Part shown: positions 12,040-25,700 of the stretch, one piece after another | Layout: each line of letters begins with the position of its first letter | Numbering within the stretch: the stretch's first letter is position 1 | Assembly: GCA_963693315.1 (NCBI GenBank) | Contig: OY856188.1 | Coordinates: 186,283,487-186,347,486, forward strand | Direction: 5' to 3' | Length of the DNA: 64,000 bases | DNA from: Diogma glabrata | Lineage: Eukaryota > Arthropoda > Insecta > Diptera > Cylindrotomidae | Program-made: the position numbers and the translations under genes | Notes under the pieces: model-generated | The model's input: the letters and a program-made list of their open reading frames with translations, nothing else | Databases searched by the model: none | What the model was told of the DNA's origin: nothing

Positions 12040-12765
12040 TATGTTTAATTAATGGTAAACAATACTTGGTTATTGTTATTGGACCATTGCTGGAACCATA
12101 AATGGGCCGATCTACGGTTTATAGAAAATAATTAGTATACTTTACTTTAAACGTCCAAGCAATGACTAGTGAATATGGTCAACATAAATTGGCTGTTGTT
12201 ATTGGTCCAGTACTGCAACCATGCCGATTGCAACATGCCGATCATGGCCGATCTATGTCATTTGGTTAAAATTCATTAGAGCAAACTGCATTTTAGAAAT
12301 ATATATTTGAAAAATTTTTAGTTTAGTTATCGCTTCATGGTTGGAAGACTATGATAATATTGATTAGGTTTTAGGTTGGTATATATAAGTTTTAAATTTT
12401 TTCATTCGACATTTTTATTTTATTTTAAATTAGTAAATTATTTTGTATTTGATTTATTTAAATTTGCCCATGATAATATTTTATATTTTTTTAATTAACC
12501 AGTCACGGCGGCCAGTATTCGTCCATTGCTGCAATACTGATCATCACTATTGGTCTGTTACTGGACCAAATGTACAACCTTATATGGTGCATTACTGTTT
12601 TTTTTCTCATGCTCATGAATGGCAGCTATTTATTGTCGAAGTTATCGTCCAGTAAAATTATGTTAATGGCCCAGTCAAGGGTGCTAGTACTCGACTATTG
12701 CTGCGTTGCTGGACACCATTAATGGACTATAAATGGACCAGTTGTACAACACTGTATGAGAGTTC
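12040..12765 (-). mobile_element. CCCA-ended non-autonomous element, copy 2 (diverged)
   Basis: The order of blocks matches the copy at 34945-35762: ACTTGGTTATTGTTATTGG, a GGCCGATCTA block, the AAATTTTTAGTTTAGTTATCGC block, a TTTATTTAAATTTG stretch, then CCAGTTGTACAACACTGTATG at the far end. Both termini are degraded and it is clearly older than the other two copies. It has no coding frame. Confidence 0.65.
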
Positions 12766-14200
12766 GATTGAAGATTTGATGCCATCCGTTGAATGTAAAA
12801 TACAAGTTGGATTGGTAGGAGATTTAAAAAGAGGAATTGTAAGATTGATTATAATTGTAAAAAAGGAAATTTATTTATGTTGGAAGTTTAAAACATAGAG
12901 TGACAGTTATCTGATAAAATAAAGACATACTAAAGCTATTAGGATGAGCGCAATTTTCGGTTAAATTTGAATTAAATCATCTTCCTGATTAAAACCATTG
13001 TGTTGATTCCTTTTACTATTTAAAGAGAATTTACAATATCGACCTTAACCCAAATATATACAGGGATTATCGGCTTTCAATACCACAATAATGATATTGC
13101 TACGGTTTAAATTCTCTACTTATGCCCCTTAGAAAACTTTTTGTTTTACTGAGCAGGTTTTTGGGGCACTAAAAGTTTTTTCAATTGATTAAAAGTGGAA
13201 TGCAACAGTTAACTCCATAGAAATAATTGACTTCTTGTCCATTGAACCCCGCGCGCAGAACAGTGATAAGGCGATAAGCAATTAAAATAGAGCATTTCCC
13301 GAAAAACCATTTCACTATTTGCATCCGTAAAAAGACCGAAATGTTACCGATGACCGTTATCGGGCACAAGTGGTAACGTAACTAATTTCTTACAGTATTT
13401 TGGTCAGACGATAGGTGGTAACGCTTACCGAACGAGGATCGTGCCGGCTATATTTCAGTCTTCGTACGGTTATTATTTCAGTTACTTTTCAGTTGATTTA
13501 AGTAATTTGGCAGGCACAATTACAATTTAACAGACTGGTTACAAAATGTTTGTCGGGCTTAGGACTTTTGATTAAAGCAAACCCCTTGATGCTGATAAGG
13601 AAGTAAGAAATATCTGTATATGCAAAAGGTATTTGGAAAAAAAAAGTAGTAAAACATATTTTCATTGTCTACACTTTGCTTTCTTATCTTCGGGATTCCT
13701 TACCTAAATAAATCCCATTTAAGAAGACTTTAATGACCATGTCCACTGGTTTCCTTATATGAAAGACGACACCAACATATCTCATCACTATCTCATGAGT
13801 CAAAATGGTATCTTGAAGGTACGGTAATTTAAAAAACAACAATTTGTTTAATAATGTGAAAATAAATTAAATAATATTTCAAGACAAAAAAGTGTTAAAC
13901 ATTAAATTTTATGATGTTGTCAAGAGATATATATTTAAAATTGTTTTAACGAAATTATGTTGTTAATACTGAATTAAAATTAAAGTTTTTACTTTATTTT
14001 GTGATAATAAGTCTATTGTTTGATTTATATGTGAACCTGAATTTGATATTATCGCATCCAACTTCAATTTATGTTTCAACAAAATTAGTAATTAACAGAA
14101 AATTTGAAAATATTACTGCAATAAAATGTGTTAATGTTTAAATGACAACCGTTAGTTCATTTTATTATTATTTATCATAGCTACACTGTATGATTTACAT
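12766..14200. other. No gene recognised
   Basis: A slightly GC-richer patch at 13230-13560 contains inverted GGTAACG/CGTTAC motifs, but no frame, splice signal pair or family similarity was convincing. The rest is AT-rich. Confidence 0.45.
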
Positions 14201-14214
14201 CACTCCCATATTTT

Positions 14215-14262
14215 AAAAATCGACTACGGGTGTGACAACCACGCGAACTGCAGGCCATTAAA
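14215..14262 (-). repeat. Inverted fragment of the CACACCCGTAG repeat
   Basis: CGACTACGGGTGTGACAACC is the inverse of the block TGTTGTCACACCCGTAGATC at about 15451-15470. The two face each other about 1.2 kb apart and flank the non-LTR fragment. Confidence 0.5.
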
Positions 14263-15064
14263 TGGCATACGAAAAAATATGACTTTTACCTCCAATTTTA
14301 TTTTTATTATCTCTTATCATGAAATTTTGGTCTGTGCCATATTCTATTATCTGATATGGGTTATTGTGTAGTAATTCAGTCTTTAAAAGAAAAAAAACAA
14401 AATATTGAAATATTTTGGTACCTAGGTCTTGAAAAGTTTCTCTATGTACTGTTTTAATACGTATTGTAATTTCTTATAACACAACACACTTTAATTAAAA
14501 AAAATGTACCAATCTATTCATTTCAAATTATTTCAGTGTACCTAGGAAAAAATAAAAGAGGTACAACAGATGATACAATTTTATTTGTCATGTTACCCCA
14601 TCATAAATAAAACGTAAAATTATGCTTTCCTAAAAAAACCGCCATTTTATAAAACAAATGACCACCTTTTAAATTTTTTTTTTATTTATTTCAATTAATT
14701 GAATTTTCACGCCACGTGCTTATTTATATCTAACAATCAGTAAACGTTTTTCTAATTTTCTATTATTCAATTGAAAATTATTCACGGTTTTGAAATTTTT
14801 TAAAATAAATTGACCAACAAAATTGATTGTTTTTGAAATTATAAAAAACTATCAAATGCGAAGAAAAAAATAAACAGAAAATTAAAATAAAATGGTAACG
14901 AAGTTTTTGTCTAAAATATATATTTAAATTTAAAATGACTTCTTTTACGTTATGCTTTTTGTTTGAGAAACAAAATCTGCTGTAATTGTAAGTTTGTCTC
15001 TATCTCGAACTTCGACATCCATTGAACAACTTTTGACATTCGTGTAATCAGCTTCTATTTATAA

Positions 15065-15310
15065 ATCAGGATCAAAGATCTTTTTGGGTGCAACATGAAT
15101 AATTTTTTAAGGCATAAATGTATGCAACAATTTTACTCTTTATTTGATGAACTTCCTGTTCCCATTTAAAATCTGAACTAATCATAAGACCAAGGTAGTT
15201 GAAACTTTGTACTCTTTCAAAAATTTGACTACAATAACTTAAATCAATTTTTTATGAAGGCTCGATTCTTCGAGTTAGCAATAACGTGGCATCATCAAGG
15301 AATACTCCAT
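15065..15310 (-). pseudogene. Non-LTR retrotransposon RT fragment
   Basis: On the minus strand a frame reads VQSFNYLGLMISSDFKWEQE, the conserved thumb-region block in which a FNYLG motif precedes the strand change in jockey/I-type reverse transcriptases. Just upstream in the reading direction is LDDATLLL, which sits where the YADD active site would be and is degenerate. Stops interrupt it. The element is too short and mutated to place in a clade. Confidence 0.55.
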
Positions 15311-15500
15311 AGCTAAGATAGAGGGTTATAGAGTTCATCCGCCGGCCCCCCTAAGATATCACATTGCCTAGTGATATCTCACTGCTATTGTCAGTGGTAT
15401 GTGATATCACATGTTAGCCCGTATGTTAATAGCAGAGACTGGAGTACGCGGTGTTGTCACACCCGTAGATCAGAAATAAAAAAAATTTACAAATAAAAAA
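15310..15500 (+). repeat. Dispersed repeat with TGATATCAC hairpins, copy 1
   Basis: Blocks GAGTTCATCC, GATATCAC, GGTATGTGATATCAC, GACTGGAGTACGCGG and TCACACCCGTAGATCA recur in the same order at 43193-43380 and 62300-62490. The GATATCAC motifs pair as short hairpins. There is no coding capacity. Part of a non-autonomous element or a 3' end of a retroelement are both possible. Confidence 0.6.
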
Positions 15501-18500
15501 AATTGACCCCTCCATCCAAAGCCAAAAAAAGGCGCTAGATGCTGTAATTTTGACATTGGTACGTCCACAGGGCAGGCCCGAATGATAATATCCCCCCTCA
15601 TCCTTACGCGCCTATAAACAAACATACTGGTTCCTCTTTGGTAAAGTCCTCCCAAAACAATATGAATGGAAGAGGCAAGATTTGTGTGGATAATTCCATG
15701 TTCCAAAGATACATGATAAACGACATTCTAACAAAACTATACTGTTAAGACTTTAAATGATATAAGAAAATAGAGAAGTTCGGACCAAATCTCATATCAG
15801 CTCTTTCCAAGGGAAACACGGGAAAAAGACCAAAATCTACCGATTGCTAAAGGAAAGCGAAAACGTCGTTTTTGATAAGCGGTCAATTCAGATCAACTCC
15901 CTACATTTGTTTCTTAAAATTCCATTTAGATGGTGACCATGTTAAACTTACAAAGATAGAATTTGGTAAATCTTTTAAGCGCTTCCCCTACAGCTCTTTC
16001 CAGTGCATAACTAAATTCCAGTAGTTCTCTAGTTCTACATTAAAAGCCAAGTTTGAGACTCAAATCCACGAACCCACGGACTCGTTAGGTATCAAACATA
16101 TCCATTTTCAATCGCAAAAATACCCATCATAATTTGTCGTCTTTGCAACACTCAAGAAACAAGCTTCTGCCACCGGTTGTAATACACATCCTTTCGAAGT
16201 GATTACTGATATACAACTTTTCACTACTAATTTTCGCTATTTTTGCTCCTAGCGTTGTTCGACTCTGACACTGCTACGAAAACAAGCTGGTTTCTGTTTG
16301 TGATGGGAGCGTTCTATATGATCGCAACGACCAATGTGTTTGTTTTTTCGTGATCCATTCGGTTTCTGTACTGATTTTCGACACAGAACATTTCATTTAT
16401 TATCGCTGCCTGTTTTTGGGGTTTTTACCTGACGATGTTTACATACTAAAGTAACTTTCATACACTTGACGTCATATAGTACCGTATTTTTCGATCTGTT
16501 AATGTCAGAATTCAATTAAAACTTTATTTATAATTATAGTTATATTACAGTGAGGTGACATTTTATTTTTAAACAAATACATCTTCTTTGAAATTAAAGT
16601 ATTATAGAACCATTTAGTACTTCTAGTACAGGTAAGTATTAATGTCGTTTTTTCTAAATTGTAAACTTAGTTGTAAAAGTTGCATCTTTTGAAAGTATTA
16701 AGCTAAATGAAGTGATTGAAAACTATCCGGTAGTTTCAGATTAAATGTCATTTTTTACAAAAGTTGTATTAATTAAAAACAAGTTAAGTTTTATAGATTA
16801 ACAGTTGGGTTGAAAAATATCAGCTAGAATCAATTTTAATTATTGAAATATAGCATTTCGCTAAATGCATAGGTTTTCTGAGAACTTGAATGAAGCCACG
16901 TTTCGACCCATTTCATGTTATTATATTGTTACGGTTATACAAAATCATAATGAAATACAACTTAAAACTCTTAAAATTCAAAATAAATGAAACACCATAA
17001 AGCAAAATTACGAGATCATGTTCATAATTAACGACATCAATGATTAATAAAAAAACAATAATGATTATGAAACATAAAGTGTTGTTGTTGTACTACCTTT
17101 TTTTATACTAAAGCGACGAGCAAAAATTATTTTTTATTTTGTTTAAAGGAACATTCCGGATTAAAGATGTTTAGAATAACGATCGGTTGATCGATTTTTC
17201 TAGGTTGAACGAAACGCTGTATCTTAAACATAAAACCGTGTAAATAAAAGAAGTTTTATTGTAATTGTAAATAATTGAAACTTTATTGCTATTTAAAAGA
17301 AATAATTTGTGTATTATTGTGAAAGCTGTAAACTGGAAATTTCTTCAATCGGTTGATTGGAGTTTCGCAAGTGTTGGAAGAATATTCTAGATAACAGTTT
17401 TCCTGTAGTTGTGGAACAATATCGGTGTCGAATACTTGATAAATTCTGTTGTTTTTACTTAATAATCAGTGATCGAATTCAGAAGGTGTTTGGGAATTAT
17501 GTTTATCGAATTAAGAGTAAGACCAATTTGATGTGCGGTTGAAAAACGGAACTAAAATATTTTCTGATATTTATAATCTGCCAACAAACCATTCATGTCT
17601 CGTGTTAGTTATTAAACTTAAACAGAAATAGTAGTTCAGCGCGAGTAGTTCAGTGTAGTTCACTCGCGATTGGAAAATCAGTTTGTGCTAGTTATATGCA
17701 CACTAGTTTTTGTAACAAATGCACAAACTCTGTTGAACATATTGTTGATTATATAATTAGTTTAATAAATTTATTTAACAAATTTATAAACAAATTTAAT
17801 ATATTTAAATATAACCTAAAGCGCGCCATCAAGATTCGTCTATGATTTACTATAGGTAGGCAAATTCTAGTTCGCTGATAAATTATACTAAACTGTTACA
17901 TCTAAATTTGAATTCAGAAAATCGACTTATTTTAATTTGAATTGTCCGATATTGACAAACATGTAAATAAACATAGCAATCCAGCTATAAACAATCCGTC
18001 TAAAAAAGATGCCATCTATCAACAGAATAGAGTTTTTTACTTAAACTTCAAATCGTTATAAGGCTGTATGGCAATGACACATTACATACAGCAATGAGAA
18101 TTAGAAATTATTGATTTATTTATTACCATGAATAATAATAACTGAACTATAATAAAAACAACTTAAACACTGTAACACAAAACAATCTTAACTTGCAAGA
18201 AATAACTGTTAAAAAGCTTTATAAAAATTGTTTAAAAAAATAAACGTAGCCACTATAACATACGTTAGTCATCCATTCGCATTTAACCATAACAAAAATT
18301 ATACATGTCTACTTAGATTGCTAAATTAATTCAAGTTCAATTTTGTATTTTAATGTGATAGTTTTGCGGACCAATAATATATTTTTTGACATTCTAGTAC
18401 TATAAAAATCAGCAATTTAGTAATGTATTTTAAGACAAATCTCACATGAAGATGGCGTGCTATCCAACTAAAAACATATTTTTTTTTAATTGTTTTGATG

Positions 18501-19220
18501 TCAGACATTTATTTTCAGCGTGCACAAAACTATTTCGAAGAATGAAAAATATTTTTCAAGTCTATGTGTAACATATATATTATATAACAGTTTTCTTCAA
18601 AAAACTATAGGCACAGACCGTAATTTTGATGCCTCAGGGACTTGATTGATTTTTATTCCGTACAGTGCATAAATTATTATGATCAGAATTTTTTTAAATA
18701 TAATAATTTTAAATTTTTTTAACAGACATATGAGATCGTCTGTAAATCATTCCGTTTCTTCGCTATACGACAATATTTCATAAAATTCAACTACTACCAT
18801 GTCAAAAATACAAACCCTAATGGTGTCATAGAGTCTACCATGACACCAATTAAATTACTTAATATCAAATTCGTTTTAAATAAACAAAAGAGTAATGTTT
18901 TTCTTTTAATTTTAAAAGTATTGAAATTTATGGTATCTTTTATATAATTTTCTTATGTTTTTATGTTTGTTATTTTTAATTATCATCGTCACACATGTAT
19001 AATTTCATGAATTAAACTTTAATATTTAAAAAGAAAAAAAACTTTAAATTGTTTACATAATAAATTCTCCAATGTTTTAACGTTTTTTTTTTAAAATTTA
19101 AATTAAACTATTTTTAAGGTCTAAATAACCGACAAAAAACACACCAAGCAGTCTGGAAGATCACAATAACAAACGGACAAAAATTATTGTATTTATTGAA
19201 AAAATAAAAACAGAATTAAA
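15500..19220. other. Long AT-rich stretch, no gene recognised
   Basis: No domain-bearing frame on either strand. A good splice-donor-like CAG/GTAAGTATT lies at about 16629-16640, after a moderately GC-richer patch (15800-16480), and could mark an untranslated first exon, but nothing else supports it. A short hairpin (AATGGTGTCAT facing ATGACACCAATT) is at about 18820-18850. Confidence 0.4.
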
Positions 19221-19229
19221 TAAAGAAAA

Positions 19230-20209
19230 GTTTTAATTTTCTTTTTTTTTTTCAATCAAATATAAACAGGACATTTGAAATAAAATGAAATTTGATGAAA
19301 GAGTTTTCTAATTAAATAATAATATATAGATTAAAAAGTTTAAAATCTTATGTAAATATTTTTATGTAAAATAAACGGAAAGTTGAAACAAATTTTATTT
19401 CAATTATAAAAAATTTGGAAATAGTTTGAATATCTGGTTTAAACGGCTTTTCCGGCTAAAAAGTAGTATATTTTTATCAATCGATATATCGATCTATTAT
19501 TTATGCCATTCTCATTTCTGATTTCTGGTATTACTTGTTTAAGTGAAATAATTGATCTACGGGCCCTGGAGTGTTGAAACCCTATTGAGAAAATCACGTT
19601 GAACGGCGACAGTTCTACACTTTTTTATTTGAACCGTAAATGGATGGGCCACAACAGTTGCTCTGGTGTAACGCGATAGGTTTGCCGGTTCAGGCAAAAT
19701 TGATTTTATCTCTGCGGAAGCTCGTTCATTCATAATGTACTTGTAGAAAACTGTAAGATCAGCAACATTTCGTCTGTGCTGCAAAGAATCAAGCTCATTA
19801 GTAAGATTTGAGTCGCCAATCAGTTTAACAGCTCTGCGCTGAACAGAATCAAGGCAATTCAAACTACTATAACAAGCTCCACCCATATGTGAGAACAGTA
19901 ATCCACGCAGGAACGTATAAATGATTTGTATATTAAAAGAAACGGTTCGCTATTAAAAAACTTACGACATCGTCCCAAAAGCCTAATTTTTGAACAGCGT
20001 TCTTGGCTAAGTTAAAAATATGAGAATTCCATTTAAGATTATTTTCAACTTGTACTCCTAGAAGTCTAACAGATTCTTTCTCAACAAGATCTTTCGAGTC
20101 AAACTTTAATGGAAACGGATTAGGTGTGGATAATCTAGAAAAATAACAAACCCGTGTTTTGCTCGTATTGAATTCAACACTAGTAGCAAAACCCACAATC
20201 CAAAATAGT
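19230..20209 (-). pseudogene. Non-LTR retrotransposon RT C-terminus, split by the BEL element
   Basis: Minus-strand frames encode the end of a jockey/CR1-type RT. VEFNTSKTRVCYFSR and RLLGVQVENNLKWNSHI are followed by CLDSVQRRAVKLIGD and RNVADLTVFYKYIMN, a block typical of the RT tail. One frameshift separates 20209-19933 from 19886-19557. A T-rich run near 19235-19255 may be the element's poly-A end. Upstream the gene stops at the BEL insertion and resumes at 32134. The endonuclease was not found. Confidence 0.7.
20205..20209. repeat. BEL target-site duplication, left (ATAGT)
   Basis: ATAGT lies immediately before the 5' LTR, and the same five bases follow the 3' LTR at 32129-32133. BEL/Pao integrases usually make 4-6 bp duplications. 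Confidence 0.95.
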
Positions 20210-20927
20210 TGTTGACACTTCGTCAAAATTCTAAAAAGAAATAAATAAAAATTATCAGAAAATGTAATATTCACATGACTAGTATTCAAATTAACTTAAC
20301 TTTTTTGATGTTGTTTATATGTTGTATTACATCAACATAAACATAAACCAATTTTAAATTTCAATCAGTAGATATTGCTGAACTTCTTTCATTGTAAGAT
20401 GAATTACTTTAATCATCTCAATGTTTCTAAAAAGAAATAAATAAAAGTTAGCACAGATATAATGTTCAAATACCTGGTGTTAGGATTAACTTAACTTCTA
20501 CAATCAGAAAATTATTTCTATTATGTCCTTTTGAGAGATGAAGTATCTTAAGATGCCATTTATAATTCTAGAAATATATAAAAAAATATTATTTAAATGA
20601 ATAATTGCTAAATATTATAAGTTGTTTACATTTTAAGACGTCAGCTTGACAATTAATATGATGTCCCGTTGTTAAAGAAAACAGCAATTTTTGGCTACAA
20701 TCAGTAGAATTTGTGCTATATTGCTAAAATTTATAATAAAATTGTGGAACATATTTTTTGTTGGGTTGTCGGATTGTTAAGTTTTAGATATATAAGTCTT
20801 CATGTTTTTAATATATCTCTCTTCTTTTTGATATAATTTTTGTATTATCAACATCATCTTAAAATATATTCTGTAATTTAAACTCGACTTTTTAGAGTAA
20901 TTTTTGCCTTTAAGCTCGTTGCAGTTT

Positions 20928-20942
20928 TATATAAATTATTTG
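20928..20942 (+). promoter_or_regulatory. Possible LTR TATA element
   Basis: TTTTATATAAATTA, followed about 80 bases later by AATAAA-type signals (about 21011-21022), could be the U3 promoter and R polyadenylation region. This rests on consensus alone; the DNA is AT-rich and chance matches are common. The 3' LTR repeats it near 30792. Confidence 0.3.
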
Positions 20943-21099
20943 TTCGGGCATTAAAATTTAATAGATTAATCGTGTATCAAGTTTGTGTTAAACTTTTGTT
21001 CATTAAAGTGAAATAAAAATAAAGAAAAAGTGTTGAGTTTTTGGATTTAGTAGAATTCCGCCATTTTTCTAGTTATGGCATCAGGGCGTGTCTGATCAA

Positions 21100-22150
21100 A
21101 TAGCCGTGTGAGGCATTATTATATTTTTATTCCTGGATAACTGCGAAGTGAATTATATTTTAATGGACAATTAGCAGTCATATTTTGTTCATTAATCGCC
21201 TTGTCAGGCATTCATAGATTTATAGCAACAATATTATCAATTATCAAATAGCCGTGTGAGGCATTATTATATTTTTATTCCTGGATAACTGCGAAGTGAA
21301 TTATATTTTAATGGACAATTAGCAGTCATATTTTGTTCATTAATCGCCTTGTCAGGCATTTATAGATTTATAACAACTATATTATCAATTACCAATAGTC
21401 ATGTATGGCATTAACAAATTTTCATCATAGAACAACTTTTGTATTTATCCATTTATATCGTCATCACCGTCATCGAGTTTGATATCGCATTAACAGACTT
21501 ATCATTTATTTCAGCAATCACAGTTTGGTCATCATTCGCCTTGTAAGGCATTCACAGATTTGTGGCATCAATTACCGCCACAAATTTTATACCGCCATCA
21601 TCAGTAGCCTTCATCAAGAGTTTCATATGGCAACAGATTTATATTACCATATATCAAAATTTGGATTTGTATATATTATATCGTCATCATCCGTAGCCTT
21701 GTAAGGCGTTGCCAAATGCATATCATCATATAACAGTATTTATATTTCATATCGTCATCATCAAGAATTTTATAAGGCAATAACAAATGTACATCAGTTA
21801 TATTGACAATCATATTCTATTCATCAATGGCCTTGTAAGGCATTTACAAATTTATATTACTTACATCAACATTCATATGTACCAGTTTATATCGTCATCA
21901 TCCGTAGCCTTGTAAGGCATTACCAAATGTGTGTCACCATATAACAGGATTTATATATTATATCTTCATCATCAAGAATTTTGTAAGGAACTAACAAATC
22001 TATATCAGTTATATTGACAATCATATTCTATTCATCAATGGCCTTGTAAGGCATTAACAAATTTATGACACTTATATCAGCAATTATACTTTATACATAC
22101 ATATCGTCATCATCAATAGTCTTGTAAGGCATTAACAAATTTATCTAATT
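21100..22150 (+). repeat. Array of GCCTTGTAAGGC palindromes in the LTR
   Basis: About thirteen variants of (G)CCTTGTAAGGCATT recur every 60-130 bases, usually followed by AACAAATTTAT and preceded by TCGTCATCATC. The first two units (about 21097-21365) are longer and nearly identical direct repeats of about 134 bp. The core is an imperfect palindrome, so each unit could be a dimeric protein site or an RNA hairpin. The same array lies at 30964-32014 in the 3' LTR. Confidence 0.8.
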
Positions 22151-22267
22151 AATGTCATCAATTTCAACCGCTGTGTGAGCTGATCCATGTCACATCCTTT
22201 GGCTTCTTCATCTTCCAACAAAAAACAAATCATACAGTCCACTGCCAAGCCAGAGGCGTGTACATTT

Positions 22268-22285
22268 TGGTCCTTCGAGCCGGAT
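22268..22285 (+). other. Primer-binding site, tRNA-Tyr type
   Basis: TGGTCCTTCGAGCCGGAT starts three bases after the 5' LTR. It is complementary to a 3' end ATCCGGCTCGAAGGACCA, which matches the acceptor stem of insect tRNA-Tyr (whose 5' end is CCTTCGA). This would prime minus-strand synthesis. The tRNA identity comes from memory of its sequence. Confidence 0.85.
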
Positions 22286-22728
22286 ATAGAGGGCGCTAAT
22301 AATCAAGATTCTGTCAGGTATTCTTTAAGTATTAAATTTAAGTAAATATATTTTTATAGTTATTATACAATTTAAATATCAACTAAAAACATTTGTTTCA
22401 TCAATTTGCAAGTCTGGTCAAGTTGAATTGTCATTTTTGTTAAGAAATAATATCTGTCGTCATCAAAATATTATGTCATTTTCTTTAATTCAATTTTAAT
22501 CTAAATTGTCCTTTTTGCTAAGACAATAATATCCACCGTCATGTTATGTCATTGTCTCTAATTCGGTTTCAATTTGGATTGTATTTTTGTACAGAAAATC
22601 GTATCTGTCGTCTCAGGTCTCATTTGGGGTTAGTAGTCTGACGAAAGATAGTGGCTTGCTAAGCCTTGGACTCGATTCGTTTAAATTCAATAAGTGTGTT
22701 ATCTCATTTCTTATAGTTTGCGATAATT
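22286..22728 (+). other. BEL untranslated leader
   Basis: It lies between the primer-binding site and the gag-pol start. It contains three diverged copies of a TTGTCATTTTTGTTAAGAAATAATATCTGTCGTCAT-like block (about 22420-22610). No frame is present. Confidence 0.6.
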
Positions 22729-25700
22729 ATGGCGGACACGGCAAACATTGAGCTTCTCAAAAAGCAACGTGCCGCTTTTAAAGGTCAGTTGACAGCATTC
22801 AAATCAAAACTGTCAGCAGCCATATCAATTGGTGGGGTAGAGTCCTTACTTCGTCGCCTCCAACGGGTCTATGACAAGTATGACGCAGTACAAAATAAAT
22901 TAGAATGTCTAGATGACACTGCGGCTCTGGACCGTTCAAGTTTTGAAGATGATTACAGCAACCTAGAAGTTATATTACGCGACAAGTTGCACGATATCAA
23001 AAAATCCGAAGAAGTTTCGTTGTCTACGTCATTTCACAATACCTCTCAGCATGACTTGAACTCAAGCACGACCGTCTCTGCGAGTCTACGTCTTCCAGAA
23101 TTAACATTACCAGTATTTAATGGGTTGGAGTCGGATTGGTTGTCTTTTAGGGATATCTTTATAGATCTAATTCACAACAAAACGTTAGATAACACAGTAA
23201 AATTTCTGTATTTGATTTCTAGTATTCGTTCTGGGTCGGCTTATTCTCTAATATCTAGTATACCAGTAACAACATCAAACTATGAAACTGCATGGAAGCT
23301 ACTGTGTGAAAAATATGATAACGAAACATCAATCCAGAGACATCATACCCGCGAATTATATGAGGTACGTAATCCTCAAGAACATTCATGCAAAGCTCTC
23401 CAACTATTCATTGATAAAATTTCCAAGCATTATAATGCATTAAAGTCTTTAAGCGTTCCCGTCCATGAATGTGACTTATTTCTGGTGCACCACTTAGTCC
23501 AGCGATTGGATCAGTCTTCCAGAATTCATGTGATCAAGAAGACAAAACCAAATTCCATTTTGACGTTCACCGAATTCATAGAAATACTACGTGGGCGCAT
23601 TAGAGTGCTTGAAGCATTGACCTCTAACTCTAATCTAACTCAGTCTCGTCCTCATAAAGCAGCTCGACAAATTTCTTTAAACGCAGTCAGTACACCATCT
23701 GGATCATCCAATAGTGAATGTGCATGTTGTTCAGGATCCCACACTCTGCCTCATTGCCCGGCGTTTTTAAGTGATAAGTTCACTCCAAGAGCAAGGTATC
23801 ACTTTATCAAAGATCGTCGCCTTTGCGGAAACTGTCTAGTAGACCGACACGCCATTAGTGAGTGCCGTCATCTTCCTTGCAACAAATGTGCTTTAAAGCA
23901 TCACACCCTGCTGCACTTTGAACGCACTGAATTCGTATCTCAACCTACAAGTCAGTCAGGAGCTTCGAACCATTGTTTTGAGCAATCACTTCGTGACTCC
24001 ACAACGTCATCAAATGAAGTAAACGTAGAGAATACTTGTACATCATCATCTCTTCAACCAACAAAATTCACACGACATAGTGAAGACATCGTATTGCTAG
24101 GTACAGCCATGGTTCATGCATTAGTTCATGACGGCATAAAAATTCTGTGCAGAGCATTACTAGACAGTGGTTCCACTATGAATTTTATCACCGCAAATGC
24201 ATGCCACTTACTACAAGCTCGTAAATATCCAACGTTCAAATCCATTACTGGTATTGCTGGAGCAAAGACTCTCATTAAACACAAAACCCACATTACTATC
24301 GCATCGTGTGTATCGGATTTTAAGGTTACACTCAAGTTTTACATTCTGCCCACAATTACCAACAATATACCTTGTGCTCGAATTGAAATTCCTGATCTAT
24401 CAATACCATCTCAGATAAAGTTAGCCGATCCGTCATTCAATTTACCCAATCGAGTTGACATCTTATTAGGCGCCGAAATCTACCACCAGTTGTTTAAAGG
24501 GTCCTTTATTAAGCTCCATCGTGACTTACCTCCCTTCTATGAGTCAGAGCTAGGTTATATCGTGAGTGGTAAAACAAAACTCGCGTCACCACAACTTATT
24601 GACTGTCAACCGCATAGGGCGTTATGTAGCATCGAATCTCTTGAAAAACAGATCAAACGGTTTTGGGAAATCGAAACAACCTCTTCCAAACCAATATGGT
24701 CTCAAGAAGAATCATTGTGCGAAGAACATTTCAAACAAAATGCTCAAAGACTGGACGATGGTCGTTACGTGGTGACATTACCAACCAAACCTAACTTGAG
24801 TCTTTTAGGGTCATCTAACATCTCAGCTCAGCGCCAATTTTTTGCTCTTGAAACACGGCTACAGAGAAACCCAGAGTTATACAGTCAGTATAGATATTTT
24901 ATGAACGAGTATCAGTCATTGGGTCATATGGAACGTGTCAATCACAATACAGAAACTCGTACTTATTATTTACCCCACCATTGTGTTGTAAAAGAACAAA
25001 GCGAAACTACCAAACTGCGGGTGGTGTTCAATGCATCAGCGAAAACATCATCGTCTATCTCATTAAATGATTGCTTAATGGTCGGCCCGACAATCCAGCA
25101 GGACCTCTTTTCAATAATGCTGCGATTTAGAAAGCATATTGTTGCATTTAGTGGTGACATTGCCAAAATGTACCGCCAGATTCTGATTCAAGAGAATCAA
25201 CAAGATCTTCAGCGGATTCTATGGCGCAACAATTCTTCAGAAACTATTCAGACATTCAAACTACGCACTGTGACATATGGAACAGCGAGTGCTCCGTTTT
25301 TGGCTATTCGAACCCTTCATCAATTGGCTATGGATGAAAGAGAGAAGTTTCCGATAGCTTCAAAGATCCTTGACAACGACTTTTATGTTGACGACCTCTT
25401 AACTGGTGCAGCGTCTATAGACAGTGCCATCACATTGAAAACAGACTTAATTCAGTTATTGAGTCAAGGAGGTTTCGAGCTGCGAAAATTTGTTTCCAAC
25501 ATACCCCAATTATCATCACCTGATCAAGAAAATTCAGCAGTCAAAATTGTACTAGGAGTAATCTGGAATACGAAGTCCGATAATTATGAAATGCACTTTC
25601 ACCCGCCGGTAAAGTCATCAATTTGCACCAAACGTAATCTGTTATCTGAATTGTGTCAAATATTCGATCCGTTAGGAATTTGTGCGCCCATCATCTTGAC

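Larger units (their letters stand above)
20210..22264 (+). repeat. BEL 5' LTR
   Basis: It starts TGTTGACACTTCG and ends GAGGCGTGTACA. It is the same as 30074-32128 with no indel seen. The second half (about 21100-22150) is an array of degenerate units, each carrying a GCCTTGTAAGGC-like palindrome. A 2055-bp LTR is long for the group. Confidence 0.95.

Noticed and set aside
16600..16645. Host gene first exon with a CAG/GTAAGTATT donor
   Set aside because: The match is good, but no acceptor, coding exon or promoter could be tied to it in AT-rich DNA.
21100..22150. CRISPR-like regular spacing of short palindromic repeats
   Set aside because: Units are degenerate, spacers are related to one another, and the array lies inside both LTRs of a eukaryotic retrotransposon.
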